A stretch of 62,626 nucleotides of DNA from Bdellovibrionales bacterium (lineage in GTDB: Bacteria > Bdellovibrionota > Bdellovibrionia > Bdellovibrionales > Bdellovibrionaceae), in contig SXSU01000015.1 in assembly GCA_005793345.1 (NCBI GenBank), positions 1 to 62,626 of the forward strand. Reading direction: 5' to 3'. Of the stretch, positions 36,331 to 44,883 are shown in pieces. The first letter of the stretch is position 1, and every line of letters begins with the position of its first letter. The notes under the pieces were generated by a model. The model did not search any database. It worked only from the letters and a program-made list of their open reading frames with translations, and had not been told where the DNA came from. Made by a program: the position numbers and the translations under genes.

Positions 36331-37296
36331 ATGAAAAATATTTTTGCTATTTTTATTTTATTTAATTTCACAAGTTTATTAAAAAGTGCTAATGGATTTG
36401 CAAATACTAATTTGATTTGGTCTTTAAAATCAAATTGGGGTGACTTATGTTTTCAAAATATTGATTGGTCTAATATTTCTGATTTTAAAGATAAAAGTGG
36501 TGAAGACGCAAAGGATGTTTCAAACAATATATTTTCTTGTTTGAATGAGAAAGTCATTTTAAATAAAAATAATTTATCGCACAAATTGATTCTTGAAAAA
36601 GTAAAACAGGGAAAAGAAATTTGTGATATACAGGCAAATCTTCAGGTTCCAGAAAGTATTAAGTGGGAGCAAGTTTCTGTACTTACCGAAGGCTTTTTAA
36701 ATAATTTTGTTAAAAGTGAATTAAAAAAAACATCACAATATACATCTGATGACCCCATTGTAAAAATAATTAGATTTTCTCCAACAAATCTTTCATGTCG
36801 TGATTTGCGCTTATCTATTGATAAGCCACTGCAATTTGAGGCTAAAAATTTTGTGAGAATTTATTTTGAATCAGAAAAAGTTCACTCATCTTTAAGTTTA
36901 GGTGTTGAATTTTCAATTTTAAGAAAAGTTCCAGTATTAAATAAAAATTTATTTATTGGTGATCGTGTAAGTTCAGAAGATTGGATCTTAAGTGAAAAAG
37001 ATATTACATTTAAAAATCAAGTTTTAACCGAACCAGAATCTTTTGAAGGACGTGCTTTAAGTAGAGGTTTGAGTGCTGGACAGTTTATAACTTCTCAAGA
37101 TTTAAAACGAGAGTATCTTGTTGAAAAATCACAAATGGTAAAAGTTAAAATGATGGGTTCAGATTTTGAAATTTCTAGTCAAGCTACGGCAGAAGCTTCG
37201 GGGTATTTGGGAGATTATATCAAATTAAAAAACCCTGACTCACAAAAAATATTTGCAGGTACAATTATTGGTAAGGGATTAGTTGAGGTAAAATAA
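36331..37296 (+). CDS. flgA: P-ring assembly chaperone FlgA
   Basis: Periplasmic chaperone for FlgI. A signal peptide is present (NIFAIFILFNFTSLLKSANGFA). The C-terminal ~130 residues form the SAF domain: VPVLNKNLFIGDRVSSEDW, GRALSRGLSAGQFITSQDL, MVKVKMMGSDFEISSQATAEASGYLGD and the closing IFAGTIIGKGLVEV. The N-terminal half is variable and Asn/Lys-rich, as in the family. 321 residues, on the long side. It overlaps nothing; flgH starts one base after its stop. Confidence 0.9.
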   Translation: MKNIFAIFILFNFTSLLKSANGFANTNLIWSLKSNWGDLCFQNIDWSNISDFKDKSGEDAKDVSNNIFSCLNEKVILNKNNLSHKLILEKVKQGKEICDIQANLQVPESIKWEQVSVLTEGFLNNFVKSELKKTSQYTSDDPIVKIIRFSPTNLSCRDLRLSIDKPLQFEAKNFVRIYFESEKVHSSLSLGVEFSILRKVPVLNKNLFIGDRVSSEDWILSEKDITFKNQVLTEPESFEGRALSRGLSAGQFITSQDLKREYLVEKSQMVKVKMMGSDFEISSQATAEASGYLGDYIKLKNPDSQKIFAGTIIGKGLVEVK

Positions 37297-37297
37297 T

Positions 37298-38182
37298 ATG
37301 CGTTTACAATTTATAATAAAATTAAAATTAAAAGGACAATTTCTTAAAAGTTTGAGCTTAGGTTTAATAGGTATTTTAGCTATTCATTGTAGCCATTTTG
37401 ATTCAGAAGATAAATCCAAAGTGATAAATCCCACTGCAATGATGCAACCTCCATCTGAATCAAAACCAGACTATATTAAATTTTCTGAAAACCCAAATAT
37501 TGGCACCTTTAGTGATAAAAGATATCGTCGTTCAACACGTAAATCACTTGAGGATGAAAGCGAAGTGCATTCTCAAGCAGGTTCATTATGGAATAATGAT
37601 GGACAGAGTGCATACTTATTTACTCAAAATAAGCAACGAAAACAAGGTGACTTATTAAACGTAAAACTTGAAGGTGCTGGTCGATCACAAATTGAAACAA
37701 AAGTTGGAGTTGTTAAAAAACTATTGGCCAGAATTGAATTTATAAATAAGCAAAATCAAGAACGAATGCGTGCATTGGCTTCAGAGGGAGGCAATGCAAA
37801 TGCAACTGCAAATGGAAAATCTGTAGAATCAACTAATTCTACCTTAGAAAAAAATTCATCGCTCCCGAATGAAAATAATAAAATTGCTTCCTCAAATAAT
37901 AAATTTAAACCACTCCCGCAAACAAATATTGAAGAGCAGCAATCTGCTACAAGTGATGAAACACCTTTCAATGTAGACGTGGTTCCAACAAGAGTAGTCG
38001 AGCGTTTGGCAGATGGAAACTACCGAGTAAAAGGTGCCCAAGGTTTTATGATTGGGAAGAGGGAGTATAAAGTTATTGTCACAGGATTTGTAAGGCCTGA
38101 GGATTTTTCTGAAGATACAATTAGTTCTAATAAATTATTTGATCCGCAATGGGATGTCGTAAGTCTACGAAGAGTAGAGTGA
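37298..38182 (+). CDS. flgH: Flagellar L-ring protein FlgH with a central insertion
   Basis: Outer-membrane L-ring lipoprotein. The lipobox is LAIHC (Cys31). Family segments are GSLWNNDGQSAYLFTQNKQRKQGDLLNVKLEG near residue 95 and, at the C terminus, DGNYRVKGAQGFMIGKREYKVIVTGFVRPEDFSEDTISSNKL. In between, about residues 145-225 are an Asn/Ser-rich low-complexity stretch (GGNANATANGKS, SSNNKFKPLPQ) that is not in ordinary FlgH, so the protein has 294 rather than about 230 residues. It lies between flgA and flgI. Confidence 0.9.
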   Translation: MRLQFIIKLKLKGQFLKSLSLGLIGILAIHCSHFDSEDKSKVINPTAMMQPPSESKPDYIKFSENPNIGTFSDKRYRRSTRKSLEDESEVHSQAGSLWNNDGQSAYLFTQNKQRKQGDLLNVKLEGAGRSQIETKVGVVKKLLARIEFINKQNQERMRALASEGGNANATANGKSVESTNSTLEKNSSLPNENNKIASSNNKFKPLPQTNIEEQQSATSDETPFNVDVVPTRVVERLADGNYRVKGAQGFMIGKREYKVIVTGFVRPEDFSEDTISSNKLFDPQWDVVSLRRVE

Positions 38183-38189
38183 GGTAATA

Positions 38190-39215
38190 ATGTCATTTTC
38201 AAATTTAAATTATTTATTTATTTTTATATTAACTTGTCTTTCGTTATCTGCGCATTCTTCACGGTTAAAAGATATCGCAAACATTAGAGGCGTTCGTGAA
38301 AATCAATTACTAGGATATGGTTTAGTGGTTGGTTTGCAAGGGTCAGGTGATAGCAAAACAGAATTTACTCAAAAGGGTTTTGTAAGGATGCTCGAAAAGC
38401 TTGGTATCAAGTTAGATAATCAAGATGTTGAAAGTAAAAATGTGGCTGGAGTTATTGTTACCGCTACTCTTCCAGCTTTTGGTAAAGCAGGAAACGCTGT
38501 TGATGTTGTTGTGAATTCAATTGGAAGTGCGACAAGTCTTGCTGGTGGAAACTTAGTAATGACTCCATTGAGAGCGGCCAATGAAGAAGTGTTTGCTGTA
38601 GCTCAAGGAGCAATTTTTATTGGTGGTGATAAAGATACTCCAAAGACAGTTGGTCGAATACCTAATGGAGCAATGATAGAAAAAGATATTGTCAGTGATT
38701 TTAATTCTAGAAAAATGTTTCGACTGACTCTTCATAACCCTGATTTTACAACTGTTGCAAGAGCTGTAATTACAATAAATAAAGAACTCGGCGGTTTGTA
38801 TGCAAGTGCAAAAGATGCAGCGACAATTGATATTGTTGTTCCATCGAATTTTGAGGGGCGTGGTGTGGATTTTATAGCAAATATAGAAACAATTGAGGTG
38901 ACACCTGATACTCAAGCTAAAGTAGTTATCAATGAAAAAACAGGAACAGTGGTTATTGGTGATAAAGTGAAAATTTCAAAAGTAGCAATTAGTCATGGAG
39001 CAATTTCAATTAAAGTTGCATCACCAACAGCGAATGCAGACAAAAAATCAAATGCAACTACAGAAGAGAAAATTGCAATTGTCGGAGGCGCAATTAGTGT
39101 CGGAGAGCTAGTCCAGTCTTTAAATAAGCTTGGAATCTCTCCCAAAGACCTGATAACTATACTTCAGTCTATAAAGGCAGCTGGAGCTTTGCACGGGGAA
39201 TTACAAATTTTATGA
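38190..39215 (+). CDS. flgI: Flagellar P-ring protein FlgI
   Basis: Forms the periplasmic P ring round the rod. After a signal peptide (FIFILTCLSLSAHS) comes the FlgI start RLKDIANIRGVRENQLLGYGLVVGLQGSGDS, then NVAGVIVTATLPAFGKAGNAVDVVVNSIGSA, and GTVVIGDKVKISKVAISHGAISI, ending with LVQSLNKLGISPKDLITILQSIKAAGALHGELQIL. 341 residues, normal. The stop overlaps the first ATG of the next frame as ATGA. Confidence 0.97.
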   Translation: MSFSNLNYLFIFILTCLSLSAHSSRLKDIANIRGVRENQLLGYGLVVGLQGSGDSKTEFTQKGFVRMLEKLGIKLDNQDVESKNVAGVIVTATLPAFGKAGNAVDVVVNSIGSATSLAGGNLVMTPLRAANEEVFAVAQGAIFIGGDKDTPKTVGRIPNGAMIEKDIVSDFNSRKMFRLTLHNPDFTTVARAVITINKELGGLYASAKDAATIDIVVPSNFEGRGVDFIANIETIEVTPDTQAKVVINEKTGTVVIGDKVKISKVAISHGAISIKVASPTANADKKSNATTEEKIAIVGGAISVGELVQSLNKLGISPKDLITILQSIKAAGALHGELQIL

Positions 39216-39955
39216 GAATTTTGTATAAGATTTTTACAAAGTTCTATACACTATTATTAGATCAAGTTTTTCTTGTGAAAAGAACATGGATGTTTTTTTC
39301 ACAACGGGGGGGCAGATTAGGAAGCACGAACCAAGGATGGTCACGAGTCAAAAGTTTCTTGCAGGAAACAGTAGACAAGTTTTTTCAGCACTCGCCAAGG
39401 AATGGTGATAGGCCGAAGCAAAAGAGTCAAGTGCAGGATGCACATGTACTACTAACTGACCTCCCCACCTTTTTTATAATTTTATTTTGTTCTTTAAATT
39501 GTTTTTCGAAAGCTCTTCTTGTTGAGAAAAAACAATTTTACTCACTCGATAAAAATACATCACCACTACCAATTATACAAAATAGTGAAAAATCAATTAA
39601 TGACATTAATAATAAAAATAATAATCCAGTTGAAGAAAATTCAACCAAACCAATTTTATTGAGATCAATTCAGCATGAATCAGAATCACGTAATACTAAA
39701 ATAAAAAAGAAAATGCGCGATGTCGCGGAACTCTATGAAAAACAATTTTTGCGAGACATGGTAAAGCAAATGAGGTCCACTGTACCAACCACGGATATGT
39801 TTAAATCAAGTTTTGCCGAAACTTATTATCGTGAACAACTAGATCAACAGTATGTTGAATCATGGGGTGATAAAGGCGGAATAGGTATGGGCGATATGAT
39901 TTATAATGAATTGCTAGAAAAATACGGCCCTCGTATGGGTTTAAATCAAGATTAG
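39212..39955 (+). CDS. flgJ: Rod-binding protein FlgJ, N-terminal domain only; start uncertain
   Basis: The last ~75 residues are the rod-binding FlgJ domain (RDVAELYEKQFLRDMVKQMRSTVP ... MFKSSFAETYYREQLDQQYVESWGDKGGIGMGDMIYNEL). There is no muramidase domain, as in many FlgJ proteins outside enterics. The longest frame begins with the ATG overlapping the flgI stop (ATGA), but residues about 20-85 are encoded by an unusually GC-rich, hairpin-rich stretch that looks like structured RNA and shares no FlgJ character. A GTG at 39431 would give a protein beginning with a hydrophobic LPTFFIILFCSLNCFSKA segment, which looks like a signal peptide. Both starts stay open. Its end overlaps the convergent glycosidase gene by four bases. 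Confidence 0.8.
   Translation: MRILYKIFTKFYTLLLDQVFLVKRTWMFFSQRGGRLGSTNQGWSRVKSFLQETVDKFFQHSPRNGDRPKQKSQVQDAHVLLTDLPTFFIILFCSLNCFSKALLVEKKQFYSLDKNTSPLPIIQNSEKSINDINNKNNNPVEENSTKPILLRSIQHESESRNTKIKKKMRDVAELYEKQFLRDMVKQMRSTVPTTDMFKSSFAETYYREQLDQQYVESWGDKGGIGMGDMIYNELLEKYGPRMGLNQD
39257..39475 (+). ncRNA. Candidate structured RNA with GGA-loop hairpins (CsrA-sponge or leader type)
   Basis: In order: H1, TTGTGAAAAGAACA-TGGA-TGTTTTTTTCACAA (39273-39304), a 14-bp stem with one G-U pair that presents ACAUGGAUGU, the CsrA consensus. Next, a G7 tract plus CAG (39306-39315) pairs with CTG-A-CCTCCCC (39456-39466) and encloses the rest. Inside are H2, ACCA-AGGA-TGGT (39330-39341); H3, GTTTC...GAAAC with AGGA (39354-39369); H4, TCGCCA-AGGAA-TGGTGA (39392-39408); H5, GTGCA-GGA-TGCAC (39431-39443). 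ACCTTTTTT follows. GC over 39301-39470 is 83/170 against about one third around it. TTGTAT (39221) and TATACA (39245), 18 bases apart, could be a promoter. It overlaps the 5' part of the flgJ frame; a cis leader and a separate sRNA are both possible. Confidence 0.55.
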
Positions 39956-41436
39956 TTTGAAAATTTATTTCTATTAAATATTGCTGATACTGCACCCATT
40001 GGGGGTACAGATAAAGCTCCAAAGCGAGACTCTTCAATTTTTATCAATACCTGTTTATTAAAGTATGTTGGATTTTTAACAACAATCACTATTTGCCCTT
40101 TTGCATTTTTAAGCGCGACATTTTGTAACTCACTCCAACCTGTATCCGTACTATCAATTTTATAAGTATTATTGGAATCAATAAATTTACTAACTTGAGC
40201 AAGTGCATGCCATTCAGAAGTTGGGTAAATTCTAAAATTAGAATTATTTTCGTTGGGGTTAATGGTTAATAGTCCTCGGCAATTAGGACAACCACCATTA
40301 TGAGGATTTCCATTATTATCTAAACATAAATTCCAACTTAAAGCACCTGTTGCCCCAGCTCTTGTGGCATCGAGGACTTGATTTTGTAACCACCATAAAA
40401 AATCAACACCCTCTGAATTTACATTGAATCCAGATTTATGAATACCAGAGCATTCAGTTTGAAAGACCGGAACTTCTGGGGGTAAATATTTCATTGAGTT
40501 GATAAAGTCATTAAATTGTCCGCCGTAACAGTGATAACCAAATCCACCTATAGAATTTACGAATTTAGTATTTGATCGTAAAATATTTATTAAATCCCAA
40601 GAATTGTCCCAATTGTGATCATGTGCTAATATTTGAGTTGAGAGTTGTTCCTGTTCAATCAATGGTTTTAAGTATTCAGTAATTAATTTTTCTTGATGCT
40701 GAGGACTCATATAAGCTTGTTGGTAATAGTAGTTATATTTTGCTTGTTCAGACATAGGCTCATTAAGTATGGTTAAATAATTAATAGGGATTCCATTTTG
40801 TTCAAAGTGTTTGATAATTTTAATCAAGTAAAGTGAATATACATAAAAATATTTTTCTAGTAATTGACCTCCTCGAAGTTGTGCAGGTTCTTTCATCCAA
40901 GCAGGTGGAGACCAAGGAGTAATCATGAACTTAAGAGTAGGATTTATTGTTTGTGCTTTTTTAATAAAAGTAATGTATTCATTAAGAGGTTCGAAATTCA
41001 TTTTTAATAGTTCGAGGTCAGGTTCTTTTGAATCATTAAGCGTGTAATCAAATCTTGAGAAATCATTACCACCGATAGGAATTCTTAAAAAATCAAGACC
41101 TGCCCCATCCTTCTTGGAAAACAATTTAGTATAGAAAGACTCTTGTTCATCTTTATTTAGTTTATATAAATTATCAAAACATGATTCAGTAATACTGCCA
41201 CCAAATCCCCACATTTTTTGTCTTAATGAATTGGGGTAAACTTCAATTGTTACCTGTGAGTTAGAAACTGTTGGTTTTAAATCTTTATTGGTAACGTTCC
41301 ATGGAGAATTAAAAAAAGAAACAGCATAAGTATCTTCTAATTGATACTGAGAAAAACTTATAAAAGAGTAAAGATTGAAAATCGAAAATACTATAAGAAT
41401 AGTTATATTTGAGCTAATTTTATTTACAATAGTCAT
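39952..41436 (-). CDS. Glycoside hydrolase family 30 (glucosylceramidase-like)
   Basis: A 494-residue secreted glycosidase. The signal peptide (ITILIVFSIFNLYSFISFS) is followed by the GH30 core: MWGFGGSITESCFDNLYKL, LDFLRIPIGGNDFSRFDYTL, LKFMITPWSPPAWMKEP, LTILNEPMSEQ with the acid/base Glu, and VPVFQTECSG with the nucleophile Glu. A C-terminal beta domain (ALKNAKGQIVIVVKNPTYFNKQV) completes the fold. The family acts on glucosylceramide, beta-1,6-glucans and xylans; the specificity is not evident. It is the only clear polysaccharide/glycolipid hydrolase in the window and is convergent with flgJ. Confidence 0.93.
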   Translation of the reverse strand: MTIVNKISSNITILIVFSIFNLYSFISFSQYQLEDTYAVSFFNSPWNVTNKDLKPTVSNSQVTIEVYPNSLRQKMWGFGGSITESCFDNLYKLNKDEQESFYTKLFSKKDGAGLDFLRIPIGGNDFSRFDYTLNDSKEPDLELLKMNFEPLNEYITFIKKAQTINPTLKFMITPWSPPAWMKEPAQLRGGQLLEKYFYVYSLYLIKIIKHFEQNGIPINYLTILNEPMSEQAKYNYYYQQAYMSPQHQEKLITEYLKPLIEQEQLSTQILAHDHNWDNSWDLINILRSNTKFVNSIGGFGYHCYGGQFNDFINSMKYLPPEVPVFQTECSGIHKSGFNVNSEGVDFLWWLQNQVLDATRAGATGALSWNLCLDNNGNPHNGGCPNCRGLLTINPNENNSNFRIYPTSEWHALAQVSKFIDSNNTYKIDSTDTGWSELQNVALKNAKGQIVIVVKNPTYFNKQVLIKIEESRFGALSVPPMGAVSAIFNRNKFSN

Positions 41437-41502
41437 ATGATTTTTACTTCCAATTACTAAATTTTCTTGGTCTGGACAGAGTTGATACTTAAATTGTTAA
41501 CT

Positions 41503-41718
41503 TTAATCAAGTGAATCTAATTTTTTTTGTTCCAGAAAAGTAAGAATTTTTTCATTGGCAGTAATTGAACGATTGATTCGATCAACGATAGCATCAATTT
41601 CAGCTCGCGGAGCTAATCTTTCAAAAGCTTCCAATTTTGCAATGCTAATACGCAGTAAGCCAGTCGCAATTGTGAGATTATTTTTAATATCATGAATATC
41701 TTTATTATCTAGTTTCAC
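41503..41718 (-). CDS. Small DHp-like protein (histidine-kinase dimerisation motif without catalytic domain)
   Basis: A 71-residue, wholly helical protein. Its start DIHDIKNNLTIATGLL resembles the H-box of histidine kinases (HDLKNxL), with His9 as candidate phospho-acceptor, and the rest fits a second helix of a DHp hairpin (AEIDAIVDRINRSITANEKILTFLE). There is no ATP-binding domain. It starts 11 bases after the tyrS stop, on the same strand, so the two are probably co-transcribed. It may be a phosphotransfer or dimerisation protein, but this rests on one motif. Confidence 0.6.
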   Translation of the reverse strand: MKLDNKDIHDIKNNLTIATGLLRISIAKLEAFERLAPRAEIDAIVDRINRSITANEKILTFLEQKKLDSLD

Positions 41719-41729
41719 AAAATTCCAAT

Positions 41730-43019
41730 TTAATCTTTTATTACTAAATGCAGTTGAGTTTTACCTAAACCTAGCAAGATAAATTTATTATTTTTAAAAT
41801 AATCATCATTTAAAATGAGCTTATCATCAGTAATTTTTGTACGGTTAATGGTAACTGCATTGCCTTGAATGTGTCTTCGGGCCTCACCCTTGCTTTCACA
41901 CATTTTCGAATTTATTAAAAGATCAAGAATAGAAAGTCCATTAAGAGTGCTTATTTGTGTAGATGGTACTTCCTTAGCTAAAGTTGCAAGTCCTGCTTTA
42001 GAAAGGTTTGCTATGGTTTCTGGAGACTTTGAAAACAAAACTTGAGAAGCTTCTTCAATTGATTGGCAAGTATCTTGACCATGAACTAAATCAGTAAGAG
42101 TTTTTGCTAATACTTTTTGAGAATCTCTTTTTTCGGGTGCAGTTTTTATTAAGTGCTCGCAGCTTTCAATTGTATGATTGTCTAATAAAGTGAGTGCTTT
42201 TAGTAATGGAATGACTTCGGAGTCCGGGCGCTGTAACCAATATTGAAAAAACTGGAATGGAGTTGTCATTTGTGGATCTAGATAAACGGCTCCATTTTCA
42301 GTTTTACCTAATTTATTGCCGGCAGCATCTGTTAAGAGCGGGCAGCTTGCTGCATGGGCTTCCACACCATGTTTACGGCGAATGAGTTCTATACCCGTTG
42401 TGATATTGCCCCATTGATCACTCCCACCTAATTGAATTAAGCAGCCATGATTTTCGTACAAATGTAAATAATCATACCCTTGCATAAGCATATAACCAAA
42501 CTCAGCATAGGAAATTCCAGTTTCCATTCTTAATTTAACACTATCTTTTGCAATCATATAATTTACGGTAATATGCTTGCCCACATCACGTAAAAATTGA
42601 ATAAAATTAAAATCTTTAAACCAATCATAATTATTAACAAATTGTGCTTGATATTTTCCAGGTTCAAAATCAATAAATTGAGAAATTTGCTTTTTAATAC
42701 TTTCAATATTTTCTTGAGTAGTATTTAGATCTAAAAGACTGCGTTCTGCTTTTTTACCAGAGGGGTCTCCAATTAATCCTGTTGCTCCACCTAAAAGAGC
42801 AAGAGGTTTAACGCCGTGAAGTTGTGCTCGTCTTAAAAGAAGAAGAGCCACCAAATTTCCAACTTGAAGGCTTTTTCCAGATGGATCAAAACCACAATAG
42901 GCTTTAGGTGGGGTAACATTTTGTTGATTATCTATTAAGAATTTTTCAATGTTAGGAGTAGAGTTATGAACTAAACCGCGATCACTTAAATATTTAAATA
43001 AATTTACATTTGTAGGCAT
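41730..43019 (-). CDS. tyrS: Tyrosyl-tRNA synthetase
   Basis: Charges tRNA-Tyr. The class I catalytic domain has CGFDPSGKSLQVGNL (HIGH-type motif as LQVGN), GGATGLIGDPSGK, and QLGGSDQWGNITTGIELIRR; the KMSKS position reads KLGKT. An S4-like RNA-binding domain closes the protein (ARRHIQGNAVTINRTKI). 429 residues, the TyrRS length for the bacterial type. It lies between ccoG and the small DHp-like gene. Confidence 0.97.
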   Translation of the reverse strand: MPTNVNLFKYLSDRGLVHNSTPNIEKFLIDNQQNVTPPKAYCGFDPSGKSLQVGNLVALLLLRRAQLHGVKPLALLGGATGLIGDPSGKKAERSLLDLNTTQENIESIKKQISQFIDFEPGKYQAQFVNNYDWFKDFNFIQFLRDVGKHITVNYMIAKDSVKLRMETGISYAEFGYMLMQGYDYLHLYENHGCLIQLGGSDQWGNITTGIELIRRKHGVEAHAASCPLLTDAAGNKLGKTENGAVYLDPQMTTPFQFFQYWLQRPDSEVIPLLKALTLLDNHTIESCEHLIKTAPEKRDSQKVLAKTLTDLVHGQDTCQSIEEASQVLFSKSPETIANLSKAGLATLAKEVPSTQISTLNGLSILDLLINSKMCESKGEARRHIQGNAVTINRTKITDDKLILNDDYFKNNKFILLGLGKTQLHLVIKD

Positions 43020-43062
43020 AAATCAGATGCTAACCAACTCTGTATTAGTAAGCAAGCAAGCA

Positions 43063-44529
43063 TCATGACAAGGGGCCCAAGAGTTTTGCAGTTTGTTCGT
43101 GTTTAAATTGCTTACCATCCAATTCATAATCAGCTTCTACAGGGATTGGGTTTTGTCCTGTTCCCTTAGTCATTTCTTTATTAAATTTAATAAATAATAA
43201 ATGAGTTTGAGATTCACCTGGTTTTAAGATGATTTCCGTTGCTTGTTGAATCAGTTTAGCACTTTGATTTAAAACCGCATCATCTTTTAAATGAAAATGG
43301 ATTTTCATTTCAGAATGAGTTTGATTTCTAATATGAGCTTTAAATTGATTAATAATAAAACCAGATTCTTGTCCATCTAATATCCTATAAGGAGTAGTTT
43401 TTTCTCTTAACATAACCCAATGAAGATCTTCTCTGGTTGTGATTTTATAAGTTAAAATTGAAAAGGCACCTAAAATTAAAAAGGAATAAAGGATTGTTCT
43501 AAAATTCCAGATGATTCTTTTCTCTCCTTGCATCTCAGCTGTCGAAGAATATCTTATAAGTCCTTTTGGCTTTTTTACTTTTTCCATGATTTCATCACAG
43601 GCATCAATACAAGCTGTGCAATGAATGCACTCCATTTGTAAGCCTCTTCTGATATCAATACCTGTAGGGCAAACCATGATACATCTTTTGCAATTAACAC
43701 AGTCGCCTTCTTTTTCTTGCTCTGAATTTTGGTTAAGAGTTTGATTTGGGATTCCTAATTCAAGAGGTTTAATTTTTTTAAGAGAGCCTTTACGTGGTTC
43801 ACCCCTTTTTTCGTCATACATAACATTCATAGAGTTGTTATCAAGAAGCACCGATTGAAATCGTCCATAAGGACATACAATAAAACAAAATTGCTCTCTA
43901 AACCATCCAAAATCAAATAAGAGAATTAAACTGATACCACTTACAATTAAAAAATCTACCCAGTTTTCAGATGGGGTATGTGAAATCATTTTCACTAAAT
44001 TTTCTGCGCCAACGAAATAGGCGATAAAGCTATGGGCGATAATTGTTGCAATTATAAAAAATAAAATCCATTTAAATAATTTTTTAAAAAATTTTTGCGA
44101 GGAGAATGGGGCCTCATCGAGTTGACGTCTTTGAATATGATGGCCCTCAATCCAGTATTCAATCCGGCGAAAAACTCCATCTATAAATACCGTTTGCGGA
44201 CAAGCCCATCCACACCAGACTCGTCCCCATATAGCGGTGACAAGAGCTAATCCAATCGCTGATATTGCAAGTATGAAAAATATTAAAGGCCCATCATGCG
44301 CATAAAAAACTAAACCAAAAAACGAAAATTTTCGCTCAGGTAAGGAAAGCAATATTCCCTGTTCGCCATTTATTTTTATCCAAGGCATAATCAGAAAAAA
44401 TAATATTAAAATCGCTTGGGTCCAATTTCGATGTTTGCGAAAAAAACCTTTAACTTCTGCAACATAAATATATACTCGATCGCCAAACTCATCTGTAGTC
44501 GCTAGCCTGTCTTTTACTGGTTCTTCCAT
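43063..44529 (-). CDS. ccoG: Cytochrome c oxidase accessory protein CcoG (FixG)
   Basis: Membrane iron-sulfur protein needed for copper handling in cbb3 oxidase assembly. It has five or so membrane segments, the GRVWCGWACPQTVF motif, a 4Fe-4S pair (CVNCKRCIMVCP and CIHCTACIDACD), and a C-terminal immunoglobulin-like domain. 488 residues, normal for the family. It is separated by about 6 kb from the oxidase genes (50415-55921), though it is on the same strand. tyrS follows 43 bases downstream. Confidence 0.96.
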   Translation of the reverse strand: MEEPVKDRLATTDEFGDRVYIYVAEVKGFFRKHRNWTQAILILFFLIMPWIKINGEQGILLSLPERKFSFFGLVFYAHDGPLIFFILAISAIGLALVTAIWGRVWCGWACPQTVFIDGVFRRIEYWIEGHHIQRRQLDEAPFSSQKFFKKLFKWILFFIIATIIAHSFIAYFVGAENLVKMISHTPSENWVDFLIVSGISLILLFDFGWFREQFCFIVCPYGRFQSVLLDNNSMNVMYDEKRGEPRKGSLKKIKPLELGIPNQTLNQNSEQEKEGDCVNCKRCIMVCPTGIDIRRGLQMECIHCTACIDACDEIMEKVKKPKGLIRYSSTAEMQGEKRIIWNFRTILYSFLILGAFSILTYKITTREDLHWVMLREKTTPYRILDGQESGFIINQFKAHIRNQTHSEMKIHFHLKDDAVLNQSAKLIQQATEIILKPGESQTHLLFIKFNKEMTKGTGQNPIPVEADYELDGKQFKHEQTAKLLGPLS

Positions 44530-44883
44530 TTTTTATATTCCTCACAAAACACCAGCTTAAATTAAAATATTAAAATAGAAAATATAAAGTTTGTTTGATT
44601 TTATTATGTTATGTTAATTGAGAAGAAATGTCTTAGAGACCGTTCGACTTTTCGTGGGCTGTTGACTTCACTCCATATTTGTACGACAATTATGGAGTAT
44701 GATCCATAGATTAGTTAACCTATCAAACCGAGGAGTTTCTTGTTGTATCGCGTGATTCTGTATCACATCAACGAGGAAATATTCGATTTTTACATTATTT
44801 AGAGGCTTGCAAAGAAATTTTTAAACCAACATGAAAAATATTTTTTTAAGGTAGTATAAAGTTAAATGAAGATATTTAATTTT
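44530..44883. other. Non-coding stretch between Fic and ccoG genes
   Basis: No gene seen. ACTCCATA (44670-44677) and TATGGAGT (44691-44698) are an 8-bp inverted pair with a 13-base loop, and GTGAT-TCTGT-ATCAC forms a smaller hairpin around 44751-44765. The local base mix is more GC-rich than the surroundings. A terminator for the upstream Fic gene or the promoter of ccoG should lie here, but neither is clear. Confidence 0.35.

Noticed and set aside
38553..38915. Minus-strand Cys/Ser-rich frame inside flgI
   Set aside because: It is antisense to a well conserved flgI, without ribosome site or recognisable domain.
39300..39470. c-di-GMP, cobalamin or other known riboswitch, RNase P, SRP or tmRNA in the GC-rich block
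   Set aside because: The conserved core sequences of those RNAs are not visible. The repeated GGA loops fit the CsrA-type explanation better.
44640..44780. tRNA or other small RNA in the GC-richer stretch between the Fic and ccoG genes
   Set aside because: No cloverleaf, T-loop GTTCRA or acceptor pairing is found; only two small hairpins are visible.
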